In this document: piece after piece, positions 23,861-35,468 of the stretch
How positions within the stretch are numbered: position 1 is the first letter of the stretch
Layout of the letters: every line of letters begins with the position of its first letter
Source of the DNA: Cricetomys ansorgei
Taxonomy: Eukaryota > Chordata > Mammalia > Rodentia > Nesomyidae
DNA: 64,000 bases
Assembly: GCA_026225945.1 (NCBI GenBank)
Contig: JAMJFZ010003632.1
Span: 1 to 64,000, forward strand
Reading direction: 5' to 3'
Program-made: the position numbers and the translations under genes
The notes under the pieces: model-generated
Told to the model about the DNA's origin: nothing
Seen by the model: only the letters and a program-made list of their open reading frames with translations
Database searches by the model: none

Positions 23861-24479
23861 CTATAAAGAGAATAAATAAAATATCATTGTAGTCATTAAA
23901 ATCCATGTGAATGAAGAAGAGAAAAAGAAAAGGTAAGCTTTGTAAACTTAGACTTTAAAAATTAAGCATTTTATAGTCTTACCTGTGTGCCACATGGTTC
24001 CATGAACTTTGATTTCTAGCCCAGCTTCTTAAACTGTGAAGCATAACCCCAAATGGAGTTGTGTAAGTGAATGTGAGAGCCAAGAAGACTACAGCAATGG
24101 TAAAAAGTCTGAGTACACTGTGGCCAAAGGTAACTCAAAGTCAGACATGTAAAGATTCCAAGGTGTTTCTGAGTGCTCACTCTGCTCCATCACGTCTGCA
24201 TTGAACACGTATCGCCACATCACAAACGCTGACAGACACTGCCTGAAATGCCCATACTCTTATTCAGTACAACCGAATGTCCGGAATCCAGTGTTTTCAC
24301 AACACGTGTAGTTCCTTGCTCTTCATAATGGCCTAATTGTAGAAAAAACTATTTCCCTATCACTACCCCTCAGTATGTAATATCAAGGAAGGGTTTGGTA
24401 CACCAGCTCGTGTTTGTGTGCCTGCATGTGGAATGAGGATGAGGCCACTAACCCTCAGGTGTCAGTCCTCATGTATTAG

Positions 24480-24700
24480 TCACCCTGCTTTTTCGTTTGT
24501 TTCGTTTCTTTGGTAGGCTCTCCCACTGACGTGGGCCTCTCTGATTAGACGAGACTGGATACCCACAAGCCCTGGGGACCCTCTTGTCTCTGCGATGACA
24601 GTGAGCACTACCTCATCTGGTTCTTGCGTGTGGACTCTGAGGCCAGAACTCAGGTCCTCATGCTTGTGCACTGAGCACTGACTGACTGAGTTACATGGTG
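24480..24700 (-). repeat. B4 SINE (ID-B1 fusion)
   Basis: Reverse order: B1-derived part ('caagccctggggaccctctt') then ID-derived part ('ccagaactcaggtcctcatg', 'cttgtgcactgagcactgac'), the layout of B4. Confidence 0.65.
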
Positions 24701-25264
24701 CTTTGGTTTTGGACTGTATTACATTAGAATGCTGTCTTGTATGGGCTGCTCACTTGAGTTTTATTTTTAAAAAGTCATTCAACGATTAGGACAGAATTTC
24801 CAATAACTTCTAGGCTGGTCCTAAACATACTTTTGTTATTTTGTACTATACGTTTATGCAAAGTGGCACTGTCAGCACTAAAGTATAAAAGTATAAAGTA
24901 CCGATCAACTCTGAAAAACATTGAATATGCTATATATCCTGCAATATCAAAGATTCAGTCAAGGTTTAATTCTTCATGTAAAAACAAGATCATCTCATTA
25001 GTATGCAAATTCGTTCTGATTGTTGATGTCAAGTAATTACATATTACACACATAAATATAACACACGCACACACAAGAATTACTTTAGAATATTTTTTTA
25101 TGATACTTAGGATCATGTAACAATTTCTTAGGTGAAAAGCAGTCATAAGTGAAAATAGTTTAAGAAACCTTGGTTTACAGTGATATTTTACACTATTCTG
25201 CAACTATCTGTTGGCAACTGTTGGATTCTAAAGGACTAGACATTCCTTAAGAGCAAACGCTATC

Positions 25265-25330
25265 CATCTTTAACGTCTGATCTTCCTGCCTCTACCTCCC
25301 AAATGCTGGGATTATAGGCATGCACCTTGG
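25265..25330 (-). repeat. B1 fragment
   Basis: Only 'tgcctctacctcccaaatgc' and 'tgggattataggcatgcacc' remain. Confidence 0.65.
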
Positions 25331-25367
25331 TGTCTGGCTCTCTTAATTATTTTTTAGCACACATGCG

Positions 25368-25468
25368 TGAGAGAGAGAGAGAGAGCAAGAGAGAGAAAGA
25401 GAGAGAGAGAGACACAGAGAGAGAGAGAGACAGAGAGAGAGAGAGACAGAGAGAGAGTGTGTGTGTAA
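25368..25468. repeat. (GA)n microsatellite ending in (GT)n
   Basis: About 100 bp of GA with CAGA interruptions, ending GTGTGTGT. Open frames on both strands here encode only Arg/Glu or Ser/Leu runs. Confidence 0.95.
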
Positions 25469-25784
25469 AATGGGTGCATGTATGTACATGGCCCATGGCT
25501 CATGTGCAGGGGTCAGAGAACAGCCTATGGAACCATTCGTTCCTTCCACCTTTAGATGTGCTCTGGGTGTGATCTCAGGTCACCAGGCTTGCACAGCAGA
25601 GGCTTCCTTTCACCAGCCCTCCTCTAGTCTTTAGAAGCAATATTTTTCTCATTCTTCTCTCTACCAACAATAAAGATGCCCTAGGTTATCCCTGCCAAGA
25701 TTTGCACCTAATTCTCCCTCCTTAATTTATTATCTATATTGATTCTCTTACTTAGTAGGTCTTTAAAAAATAACTGGTCCAAAG

Positions 25785-25880
25785 CTAGACATTGTGGTTT
25801 AAAAACGTAACCCTAGTACTCAGAAGGCCAAGGCAGAAGAATTGCCAGAATTTCAGTTCATGCTGAAGAACAGTGTATAA
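25785..25880 (+). repeat. Old B1 SINE
   Basis: 'aaagctagacattgtggttt', 'cctagtactcagaaggccaa' retain the B1 head pattern. Confidence 0.5.
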
Positions 25881-26029
25881 AAGAAGCGATGCTAATGCAG
25901 CTCAGCATAGTTCATTCTTTTATCCCTAATTCAGATCTCCAGTAAGGTAAAATGTCTAGGCTGTCCTGTGTTAACTCTCTGATGTAGTACTGGCTACACT
26001 GTATGTAAGACACAAAGGAAATACAAACC

Positions 26030-26796
26030 AAAGCTACAGTATCACAAATATGAGGTATCACTTCATATTCACCAGGTGGTGAATTTTAAAATTTTAAAAA
26101 GTAATTTTTAAAAAGCAAATCACAAGAACTGAGAAGGCTATTGTAAAATCAGAATCCTTGAACAATGTTATTGGAAATGTAAAATGGCACAGTCATTCTG
26201 GAAAAAAAGCTTAATATTTCCTCAAAAGATTAAATAGAGAATTACTACACAATAAATACAGCAGCTCTTCCTAGATATGAAACATAAAATCCACTTGGCA
26301 ACCACACACAAAACAGCAACGTCAACCACTATGGGCATGCAGTGGAGGATCATCAGTCAAAATGAAGCACTATGCGTGCTGGAGGATGGACAGACCTTGG
26401 AAAGGTTATACAACGTCAGTGCTTCTCAGCTGTTCTGATCGTGCGACCCTTTAACTGTTGACTCGTGTTGTGGTGACCCCCAACCATAGAATTATGTTTG
26501 CTACTGTTATGAATCATAATATAAATATCTGATATACAGACATATCACACCTGTAGAGACAGAAAATTGATTAGTTGTTGCAGAGGGTAGTGGGTAAAAG
26601 GGTGTGGGGGCTTGTGGCTAAAAGATGTGAGCTTTTCTTGTGGAGTTATTTGTATCTCTTAAACTAACGGAGGTGGTGGTTGCACAACCCTGAAAATACA
26701 TTACAAGTCCTGGAGTGGGAGAGAGGCTACTGAATTATACATACTTTAAGTGGATAAACTGTGTGGTAGATGAGTTCTATCACAATAAAGTTATAT
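26030..26796 (+). repeat. Old L1 3' end interrupted by a hAT fragment
   Basis: 26030-26415 follows the end of L1 ORF2 ('gaggtatcacttcatattca', 'ggaaatgtaaaatggcacag', 'attctggaaaaaaagc'). 26541-26796 follows an old L1 3' UTR ('ggtggtggttgcacaaccct', 'tgaattatacatactttaag', 'tctatcacaataaagttat'). A DNA-transposon piece sits between. Confidence 0.7.
26418..26540 (+). mobile_element. hAT-type DNA transposon fragment (URR1-like)
   Basis: 'agtgcttctcagctgttctg', 'gcgaccctttaactgttgac' and 'ttgctactgttatgaatcat' match one half of a common rodent hAT non-autonomous element. The other terminal inverted repeat is missing. Confidence 0.55.
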
Positions 26797-26799
26797 ATA

Positions 26800-26876
26800 T
26801 GCTGGTCTCAAACTCAGTGATCCGCCTGCCTCTGCCTCTGCCTCCAGAGTGCATATACCACCACCATTTGGCTAAG
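26800..26876 (-). repeat. B1 fragment
   Basis: 'ctggtctcaaactcagtgat' and 'ctgcctctgcctctgcctcc', part of a reverse B1. Confidence 0.65.
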
Positions 26877-26907
26877 TTATATACTTTTTATTTTATTTCT
26901 TTTAAGT

Positions 26908-27048
26908 TTTCAGACAGGGTCTCACTATGTAGTGCTGCCTTGCCTGGAACTCACTCTATAGACCAGGCTGAGCTCAAACTCTTAGTAATTCTCCTGTCTT
27001 TGCTCCTGAGTGCTGGGATCAAAAGTGTGTGCCACCATGTCCAACAAA
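26908..27048 (-). repeat. B1 SINE
   Basis: 'cagacagggtctcactatgt', 'actctatagaccaggctgag', 'gctgggatcaaaagtgtgtg' in reverse order. Confidence 0.8.
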
Positions 27049-27258
27049 GTTATAGTTTTCTCAAGGTATGTTTGGTCTAAGACTTCTCTTAAATGTAAAT
27101 GAATGTTTAAACTTTAGTTTCAGTATCAAGTAGGGTACACGAAATGCAGTTAAAGTCATGCAACCATACAGGGCCTTCAAATGGCTGCCGAGGCTTCCAT
27201 GATACAAGCTGCGTGCCACATGCACATTTTACATTTTCAATGATAAAGCGTATCTGAC

Positions 27259-27391
27259 CTGTTTGGTCCTTTTAGCCACGAGAGCAGGGCTGTTTGTGAT
27301 GCTGCTCCCCGGAGGATGTCTGCTGAAGCACAGTTTCGGCTCCTGTGGGCTATCAAAGAGCTGAAGATCCAGTCTCGGAAAGTGCGTGTAA
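27259..27391 (-). pseudogene. DENND4A-like exon
   Basis: Acceptor tttatttag and a GTCAGA donor; 133 bp, phase 2-0, open. The product contains [20 protein letters not shown] and [15 protein letters not shown], and joins directly onto the [10 protein letters not shown] exon. Confidence 0.8.
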
Positions 27392-27399
27392 CTAAATAA

Positions 27400-28370
27400 A
27401 AGCAAAAGATAGAACTGCCTATTTAAAATCCATAAAATTCTTTAATCACTCAGTATTTAGGTAAATATTCTAAACCTCAACTATTATCCAATAATATTCT
27501 TTAAAACTCTTTACAATTTGTTTCAAAGTACGAGAAAACACAGCTAGAAGCTACAGGATGTTCTATCTAGAAACTCTAGAAGCTCTAGAAATGCCTACCT
27601 ATTTGTTATTTTCAACCAGTTTCTTAAAAAATAATCCCTGACATCTTACTTAAAAAGAGTTCATAACTCTTTCAATAAAATCCATACGTTCAAGGATGAT
27701 TGTATTTAAAAATCAGTATAATTTATAATCAAGTTTTTCTTTTAAGTTTAGTTTATACCAGTATTTAAAAGAAAAAAATAGTCTTTTATTTTAAAGATTC
27801 ATCATGTTTTAACCAGTTCTTTATACTGCTGAGTACTTTTTAGTTACTTCAGAATATTGTCAATTGACTGTCTTTGTATGCATCTCTTGTAAACACTTTC
27901 AATTTCTTAGAATGAATAGAAGCTACAGTGTTTCTCAGGAAAACTGAACTTCCTAACACACGCTCCACAGCACAGTGCAGTCCTGCCGCTCCTGTTAACA
28001 GTCTGGTGTGCATTTCTTTGAATGCTAGAAAAACCGAGTGTTTTTCATAAGACTGACTCTCCTTGGAAACTTGTCTACTGACTGTCTTTGGGAAATTTTC
28101 TTCTCAGAAAGACTGCCTTTCCCTACTTGATTGTAAGTTAATGGGTCAATACCAAAAGCCTCAATCACATATATTTAAGTCAAAGTAAAATGAATCCCAC
28201 AGCATGAAATCAATCTTATTCATTAATTATCAAATTAATCAAATGCTTAAAACACTTAAGTGCAGGTATAGCTTCAGTCTCATTTAGCCCTGCTGAGATT
28301 ATAGTCTTTTCACAAAGGTTCTTGGCTTTTTCTTAGAAAATTACTGTAGAAATATAGCCTTTAAAAAAAT
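27400..28370. other. Intron of the DENND4A-like copy, no feature recognised
   Basis: AT-rich unique-looking sequence between exons 29281-29406 and 27259-27391; no SINE seen. Confidence 0.5.
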
Positions 28371-28381
28371 ATATATGTATA

Positions 28382-28516
28382 TGGCCAGATGGTGGCTCAC
28401 ACTTTTAATCCCAGCACTTGAGAGGCAGAGGCAGGTGGATCTCTGTGAGTTCAAGGTCAGCCTGGTCTACAGCCAGAGGCACAACAGAGAAACCCTATCT
28501 CAGAAAAACAAAAACA
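28382..28516 (+). repeat. B1 SINE
   Basis: 'ggctcacacttttaatccca', 'gttcaaggtcagcctggtct' and 'aacagagaaaccctatctca' in order. Confidence 0.9.
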
Positions 28517-28519
28517 TAT

Positions 28520-29270
28520 ATGTCTGCAAAGATACAAAGAACTATGAACCAATTCACAGGAAACAGGTAAGTTACAATAATTACATACAATGTGGTCATT
28601 AAAATCACAGAGTATGAAAATTTCAAGCATGCAAGAATGTTCAGACAATTAAAGGCAAACACAAGTTACAAAAAATATGTAAGATGAACTCATTTATACA
28701 ATATACACACATACCTAATGTTATTAATAGATTTATGGTTAGTATTAAAGTTCTGTTAGAGTTCTTGTTTCTTTTTTTTTAAGTTTATTAAACTACGGAC
28801 ACAATGATTATAATAATGAAAACAAATGCATTGCTATCTCTGGACAGATTCACGTCCAAATCCTATTTGTTAGACTCTCTTTAGACACATGACAAACCCC
28901 TGGTCCTCTGCTTTCACATTTTCTCCATCTCACTAACTCCAGAACTTCACAGGATTTAAACTCCTAAAGTTAGCAGGAAATCTCGAACAACAAAAACCAA
29001 AAAATCCAAACCCCAAACTTTTTCTTCAGAAATAAAATTTCTAAAGATTAAAATATGGTGAAACCCTTAGTAAATCGTATTACTGTCTGCCTTCCCTTCC
29101 AACAGGGCCTTGTCCTCACACTGTAATACCGTGGCAAACCCACAGGATGTTCGTCTCAGCTCACTGACTCACACTGAGAATTACCTACATAAAGTACTAA
29201 GATGTGCAACTCTTCATAACGGAAACAACTAGGATAAACTGGACACTGTGCCCAAGTCGTTCTTAAAAAA
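28520..29270. other. Intronic stretch, no feature recognised
   Basis: AT-rich sequence without a recognisable SINE or exon. Confidence 0.45.
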
Positions 29271-29280
29271 GTCATGCTAC

Positions 29281-29406
29281 CTGTATTGAGGTGACAAGTT
29301 ATTTCCGTCATCGGGAGGCAGGTGGTATTATAAGTACAGTGTGCTCACTTTTCTGTGAATCATCTTGCTCTATCAATTTGGTATCTTCTGCTGACTCCAA
29401 ATCAAC
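29281..29406 (-). pseudogene. DENND4A-like exon with frameshift
   Basis: Acceptor ttatttccag and donor GTAGCA present. The exon starts VDLESAEDTKLIEQDDSQKS in phase 0. About 20 codons before its end the frame changes: the first frame runs into TGA, while the end (PDDGNNLSPQY) lies in a different frame. Its length (126 bp) is also out of phase with the next exon, which needs a phase-2 exit. Confidence 0.8.
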
Positions 29407-29495
29407 CTGGAAATAAGTATGTTCTCCAATTCATGTGCAAACAAGCAATATCTAATTCTGAAACTCAACATTTCAACATAAGATAAAAATCATAC

Positions 29496-29531
29496 TTCGT
29501 CTGTCTTCTCTACACCTTTATCTGGAAACAA
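29496..29531 (-). pseudogene. DENND4A-like 36-bp micro-exon
   Basis: Acceptor ctattctag, donor GTATGA, and twelve codons LFPDKGVEKTDE in phase 0-0. It sits between the exons at 31115 and 29281 exactly where the protein needs these residues. Confidence 0.75.
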
Positions 29532-29629
29532 CTAGAATAGAAAAAGAGAAATTCTAAGTGAAAGCATGTAATAAATTCAATAGTTTAAAAAAATTTTAAA
29601 TCCTGATTTTAAAAAATAGAAACTTAGGA

Positions 29630-29935
29630 CTGGAAACATGGTTCAGCGGTTAAGAGCAGTTGCTGTACAAACAAGCATAAAGACCTGAGTTCTGATCTCA
29701 GTGCCTACACAGAAAGCAGGGAAGCTGCAGATGCCTGTAACCCAGTGCAGCTGGGGAGGGGACTGCAGAGGCAGAAGATTGCTGGAGCTTACTGGCAACC
29801 AGTGCAGCGCTGGGCTCAGTGAGAGACCCTACCTTAAAGGAACATGACAGAGTGGCACAGCAGGACACCCAAAATCCTCCTCTGGCCTCTGCACAGACAC
29901 ACCACCACACATGTGTGAGTAAACCTCACACACAC
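29630..29935 (+). repeat. B4 SINE
   Basis: tRNA-like head ('atggttcagcggttaagagc') followed by a B1-like second half ('gatgcctgtaacccagtgca', 'gtgagagaccctacctta') and a CA-rich end. Confidence 0.7.
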
Positions 29936-30075
29936 ACAAAGTTTTTTTTTCAATACCAGGCATACACACAAACATTTCTCAGTTTAGTTTTTGGTCCTAT
30001 ATGCTTACAGCATATTTGTCTTGTGGCTTTCGAGACAGAGTTAGTTTTCTTCCTTTCCCTTCCTTCCTTCCTTTC

Positions 30076-30215
30076 ACTCTTTGAGACAGGTCTTACTGTG
30101 TAGCCACAGCCTGCCTAGAACTTGATGTGTAGTATAAGCAGGCCCCAAACTTCCCATGTTCCTGTCTTCACCTCTCAAGCAGGGCGATTACAGGCATGTG
30201 TCATCATACTTGATT
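30076..30215 (-). repeat. Diverged B1 SINE
   Basis: 'ctttgagacaggtcttactg' to 'gcgattacaggcatgtgtca' in reverse order. Confidence 0.65.
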
Positions 30216-30444
30216 TTGATTGGCTATTTCATAAATAAATCTTATTCAAACATGGTTTCTAGGTATATGAATCACTGAAGGTCAATAAAAATTAAAACAT
30301 AATACTCAACCATTTGTGGATGTAGTCTCAAATCTTATATATGATTTGTGTAAATAAGTGGCTCCTTGATCTATTTAGAAAAATTGTGAAACCTATCAAA
30401 AATTAGAAGGACAAGTGTACTTAATTTCTCACTGTTAAAAGTCA

Positions 30445-30595
30445 AGGGCTAGGCATAGGGGTACATGTTATAATCTCCCCAGTATCTGGGAGGCAGAGGT
30501 ACAATTCCAAGTTCTAAGCCAGCTTAGTCTTACTCTACAGAGGAAATTCCAGTCCAGCCTGGGTAACACAGCAAGACCCTATCAAAAGAAAAAGC
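30445..30595 (+). repeat. Diverged B1 SINE
   Basis: 'ggctaggcataggggtacat', 'atctgggaggcagaggtaca', 'agcctgggtaacacagcaag'. Confidence 0.65.
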
Positions 30596-30599
30596 AAGT

Positions 30600-30760
30600 G
30601 GTGTGGGGTTGGAGAAGAGGTGACACAAGCCTGAAATTACAGCACTTGGAAGGTGGAGGCAGAAGGAGAGAGAAGGAGTTCAAGTCATCCTTAGTTATGT
30701 AGCAAGTTCAAAGCCAGTCTGTGTTACATGAGACTCTGGCTCAAAGGAAACCTTGAACAA
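30600..30760 (+). repeat. Diverged B1 SINE
   Basis: 'aaattacagcacttggaagg', 'tggaggcagaaggagagaga' and 'gttacatgagactctggctc'; directly after the previous copy. Confidence 0.6.
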
Positions 30761-31000
30761 TAACAAAAAAAGCCTTAAAGATACAGACAAAGTATTCTGA
30801 AAGACATTATAGCAAGAAGATATAATACACCACTACCCATAAATCCATAGCTTTTTAGTAACGCTAATTGTATGCCATTCATTAAAAAAAAGTAAGACTT
30901 AGACAGGTAAGGATAGATTCTTGACACTTAACAGGCTCAGAGAGAAAGTGAACCAAGTACAGAGGGAAGTAGATACCACAGAGGAAATAGCTGTCACCGT

Positions 31001-31028
31001 CTCTCTCTCCCTCTCCCTCTCCATCTCC

Positions 31029-31084
<56 letters not shown>
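31001..31084. repeat. (TC)n(CA)n microsatellite
   Basis: CTCTCC/CTCT run of about 50 bp joined to about 16 CA units, ending 30 bp short of a DENND4A-like exon donor. Confidence 0.95.
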
Positions 31085-31087
<3 letters not shown>

Positions 31088-31114
31088 CCTGTCTTCATAT
31101 AAATCAAACTTTAC

Positions 31115-31257
31115 CTTCTCCATGCAGCCATCAAAAAATGCCAATCCAGTATCTTTATCACTTACAAAGCTGCACTCTTCAATGAAATGAATAAAGTCTG
31201 TGTTTTGGATAAGAGTATAGAATTTAGTATAGGCACGATCCCGACTTTTTAAAAGTC
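31115..31257 (-). pseudogene. DENND4A-like exon
   Basis: Acceptor ctgttttctttag and donor GTAAAG; 143 bp, phase 1-0, open. It encodes [20 protein letters not shown] and [20 protein letters not shown], the end of the DENN module in the DENND4 family. Confidence 0.85.
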
Positions 31258-31496
31258 CTAAAGAAAACAGAATTATAACAAATTTTAAAGAGGAACGAAT
31301 GTCATATCAAACATTTCATATCAAACACTTATCTATATTATATTCCCTTAATACAAACCCACATTTATCAGAATTCCTAATAATCACATAAAACTCTTTG
31401 ATTCAACCATGAAAACCCCTGATACTGCTCTTTTCACTGAACGATGAATTATCTAAGGAACCTAAGCCTGATGCCCTTGGACAGAAACTCTTCTCT

Positions 31497-31650
31497 GGCT
31501 GGGCCAGCACACCTTTAATCCTGGCACTGGGAAAGCAGAGGCAGGCAGATCTCTGAGTTCTGAGCTCAAGACTAGCTTGCTCTACAGAGCAAGTTCCTGG
31601 ACAGCCAGGGCTACATAGAAAGATCCTGTCTCAAAAAACTGAACACAGAA
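31497..31650 (+). repeat. B1 SINE
   Basis: 'ggctgggccagcacaccttt', 'gcagaggcaggcagatctct' and 'agccagggctacatagaaag', ending in A-rich sequence. Confidence 0.85.
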
Positions 31651-32065
31651 AAAAAAAATCTTCTAGACTCTACAACTCTTAAGCCAATGGCTAATATTTA
31701 ATGGGTCAAGTTTCTTCCTCTATCAGACCATCATATATTTTATCAGACAAGGTAAAAATTTCTGTGCAGTTTAAGTTCAACCACGTGGCTAGCGGTCCAT
31801 TGTTTTACTGAGGTCGGCAGCCTCCCCTTCAGTGACTGAAGATCCGGTACTTATTCAAGTCTTCTCACTCCCACCCTCATCACTGTTAGCCACTCCTGGG
31901 ATCTGGATATGAAGTGTCACATGAAATGGCTCACATTTTGAGGCCTCATCCATAGCTGGTGGCAAACTTAGAGGTGACTGGATCATTCACCAATGGTTTA
32001 ACCCATTTAGTTCATATTTCATATGATATATCAGTAGGTGACTAGAGGCACTTTTGTCTTAAGAT

Positions 32066-32071
32066 TTATTT

Positions 32072-32121
<50 letters not shown>

Positions 32122-32278
32122 ACCTGTGTGCAGGCATCCTAGGAGGCCAGAAGAAGACGCTGGATCCCTGGAACTGGAGTTAAACGCAGGGAGCTGTCAA
32201 ACACGGGTGCTGGGAAATAAACTCGGGTTTTCTACAAGCTCAGTTTGCTCTCTTAACTGCAAAGCCATCTCTCCATTT
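32066..32278 (-). repeat. B3-type SINE with (GT)n tail
   Basis: (GT)n at 32071-32118 is the reverse tail; the body ends 'ctgcaaagccatctctcca' on the plus strand. Confidence 0.8.
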
Positions 32279-32279
32279 T

Positions 32280-32394
32280 TGGGGCAGGGTCTCACTATGC
32301 AGCATTGGCTGCCCTTGAACTCACAGAGATTTGCCTTCCTATGCCTCTTGCACGCTGGGTTTAAAGGCATGTACCACCAAGCCCATTCTATTTA
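32280..32394 (-). repeat. B1 SINE
   Basis: 'ggggcagggtctcactatgc' to 'gctgggtttaaaggcatgta' in reverse order. Confidence 0.75.
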
Positions 32395-32399
32395 ATCTT

Positions 32400-33570
32400 A
32401 AAGATTGACATTTTAACTATCTGAAATAGACCTCCATACAACATCTTTTAAAATATGGCTTTTAGGGCACTTTTTTGGGTCTGTCTTTTTTTGATGCCTT
32501 AGGGAATTTGGTATTACTCATTCCCACCCCCTTGACTTATTCACCAACAGATAAGTTATTATATAAAATAAAAGTAAATTATGGGGGGAAGTGGGGAGAG
32601 AGGGAGGAGAAAGAAAGGAGGGGAGGAGGAAGGAGAGGACGGGCCATGTTTGGTGCTATGTGCCAACATTTCTGAACTGAAATTGTCAATAATCAAGCCT
32701 CCAGACCTGTGCTGTTTATTTCAGTAACTATAGGTGGTGATAAACCACCTTAAAGGTGCTAACGGAACTGTCCTGTAAGCTATAAACACATAATGCATCT
32801 CAAAGGCAATATGAAAATAAGGGATATAAGGATATTTCATCAGTAATTAAAATTGTTTGGTTCTACATTGAAATGAAACTGTTTTTGGTATGTTAGAGAA
32901 AATACAGCTATAATTAACTTTCCTTGGTTGTTAACACTTTGATTGTGGCTACTAGAATTTTAAAACTATATGTGTGGCTCACTCACATGGAATTTCTACT
33001 GGGCAAAGTGGCTCTTGAAACAATCAAAGGTTTCCAAGAAATAGACAAGATGGGAATGTTGAATACAACACAATGAGGTAGCAGCTCATACATGTTAAGT
33101 GTGGGGAATTCTAAAGGTAACAACAGTGACAGGGTAAATGATAGCCTGTTCACATTGTACTTTAAATGAAACGGAGAGGAAGGGAATGGACGGGGTAAAT
33201 AAAATTGCTCGAGTTAAAAGACAGCCATGTGAAGGTATAGCATATGTGTCTGCATAAAAAGTTGAGGCAAAGCCACTACCCGATTTCCATCCATTCTTCA
33301 CTTTGTTACGTCTTCTGGAAAGATCTGTTATCAAGTTAGCACCCTCATGTAATCAACACTATAATACCTGTAGTACTTCATTGTCTAATGTCTAGTTCCC
33401 TAGAACAAGTGCTGTACTGTTTATATAAAACCTCAGATAATGTCATTCTCAGAGACAGGAGAGAATAAGTTAGTCAGTGACCCACTACTGTCCATAGAAG
33501 TCAATATTCTTAGGCTGTTATTTAAGACTACCAGTAACCTGAATATAATCTTAAATTTGATTTTTCCATC
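32400..33570. other. Intronic stretch with a short G/A-rich tract
   Basis: Holds a purine-rich tract at 32582-32641 (GGGGAGG/GGAGAA repeats). Nothing else recognised. Confidence 0.45.
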
Positions 33571-33576
33571 TCATCT

Positions 33577-33770
33577 TTTTAAAAATAATTCATTTTTATT
33601 TTATGTGCATGTATGTTTTGCCTGCATGTGTATCTGTTCAAAGGTGTTGAATCCCCTGGACCTGGAGTTACAGACAGTTGTGAGCTGCCATGTGGGTGCT
33701 GGGAGTTGAACTCAGGACCTCTGGAAGAACAGCCAGTGCTCTTAACCACTGAGCCATCTCTCCAGCCCCA
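33577..33770 (-). repeat. B2/B3 SINE
   Basis: Plus strand ends 'cactgagccatctctccagc' and carries 'catgtgggtgctgggagttg'. Confidence 0.9.
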
Positions 33771-34410
33771 TAATCTTTAACATTTAATTTTTGGGGGGAG
33801 AGGAGACAAACATATTTTTATGAGTTGGACTGCATTAAAAAACTTCATACGCTAAAGTCCTAACCCCTATTACTTCAAATATGCAAACATTTGGAAACAA
33901 AGTCTTTAAAATCAATTACAGACTTAAAATGAAGTGACTGGATGGGCCCTGCTCTGATATGATTGGTGTCCCATGAGAGGAAATTTAGAACCAAAGTGGT
34001 AAAAAATAGCCATATGTAGGCCAAGAAGAGAGGCCTCAGAAGAAACCTTGATCTCAGTCTACGTTCAAAACTGTCAAAAAATAAACCAGCCTCTGGTACT
34101 TTCCTACTGCAGCCCCAGAGGAATCTGAGGGTTCCTGTTTTACCACCAATGGTGCGACATAAATTACCATAAATACTTAAGGCACTTTTACTAGCTGCTC
34201 TCCAGACTCCTAGATTCTGCACTGCTACTACAGAACACCATCATTTCATATTAGATAGGAGGGCCTTAGTCTTCATAAAGTCTTTAGAAATGGCCAAGAA
34301 GAAATTCAAACTCAGATGTGACTTTTAATTCCAATGGATTACTACAAAATACTTTCAGTTATTTTCTATTTTATAAAGAAGTCTTCCAAAATTACCCATT
34401 TGAAAGAATG

Positions 34411-34600
34411 CTTCCAGTTGGGCATGGTGGCATACACCTTTAATCACAGGCAGGTGAATCTCTGTGAGTTCAAGGTCTGCCTGGTCTACTGAGTGAGTTC
34501 CAGGACAGTTAGGACTACAAAGAGAAACCCTGTCTCAAAAAATAGAGAGAGACAGGGAGGGAGAGAAAGAGAGAAAGGAAAGGAGGGAGGGAGAGAGAAG
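34411..34600 (+). repeat. B1 SINE with (GA)n tail
   Basis: 'gttgggcatggtggcataca', 'gttcaaggtctgcctggtct' and 'agagaaaccctgtctcaaaa', then a GAGA/GGGA tail. About 12 bases of the core are deleted after 'aatcacag'. Confidence 0.85.
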
Positions 34601-34914
34601 GCTTCCTTTTTAATGAGTTCTTAAAACATCAGAATTATTGACTGTATAAAATCCCTTTCCTTGAATATATGTTCTATCTTCATAAGATTAAAGTGCTTCC
34701 TGCTCAGTATTCCACAGAGGCAGATTTTATATTGCTTTGCATCCCTATAAACTAGTCAGACTCAGACTCAGTATGAGAAGACTAAATACATAACTGGCCA
34801 GTCAAGCTGAAAGCACGAATTCTAAAGGCAAAGGAAAAATGCAGATCTTAGAGGTTTTTTTTGAAAAAGTGAATGCCAGGTAAAACTCCAGAACAGACTT
34901 TTTAGATGACTATA

Positions 34915-34916
<2 letters not shown>

Positions 34917-34968
<52 letters not shown>
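34917..34968. repeat. (TA)n microsatellite
   Basis: About 24 uninterrupted TA units flanked by a repeated ATGAATAT motif on both sides. Confidence 0.95.
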
Positions 34969-34970
<2 letters not shown>

Positions 34971-35468
34971 TATATTTTTATATGAATATTCATGTAAGAT
35001 GCAAGGCCCAAACAACACAAATGAGTAGCCCAGTAACAGTAAAAATGTGATCACTAAAACAATGTATGTTTCCTTGGGAACAAAGGTACAGTTTTCAAAA
35101 TGAATAAAAACTAGTGACTTCAGTCTGGAAAATATTTGCTGAGGGATCTTTTAAAGAAACAAATTGCAGAACTGAGGGAAGAAAGACCAGTCCCAGGTGT
35201 CTTCAGAGATGACATCATATGGGACTGTGAACAGATAAACTACAATGGACTCTAAAATTTAAATACCTGTGGTTTTAGATTTTTCAGGAAAAATAATGGG
35301 GTATAAAATTTTGAAATTCTCTACTAATAGAGCAAGGTTACAAATCATGGACATTCTTACATTTAAATATGAATTTCTAGGAATGTAGCAAATATGTATG
35401 AGGTAGCAACACTAAAATGAAACACATTTTCCTTCAATGAAGATAATTGTGATTTCACTGACACTCAC

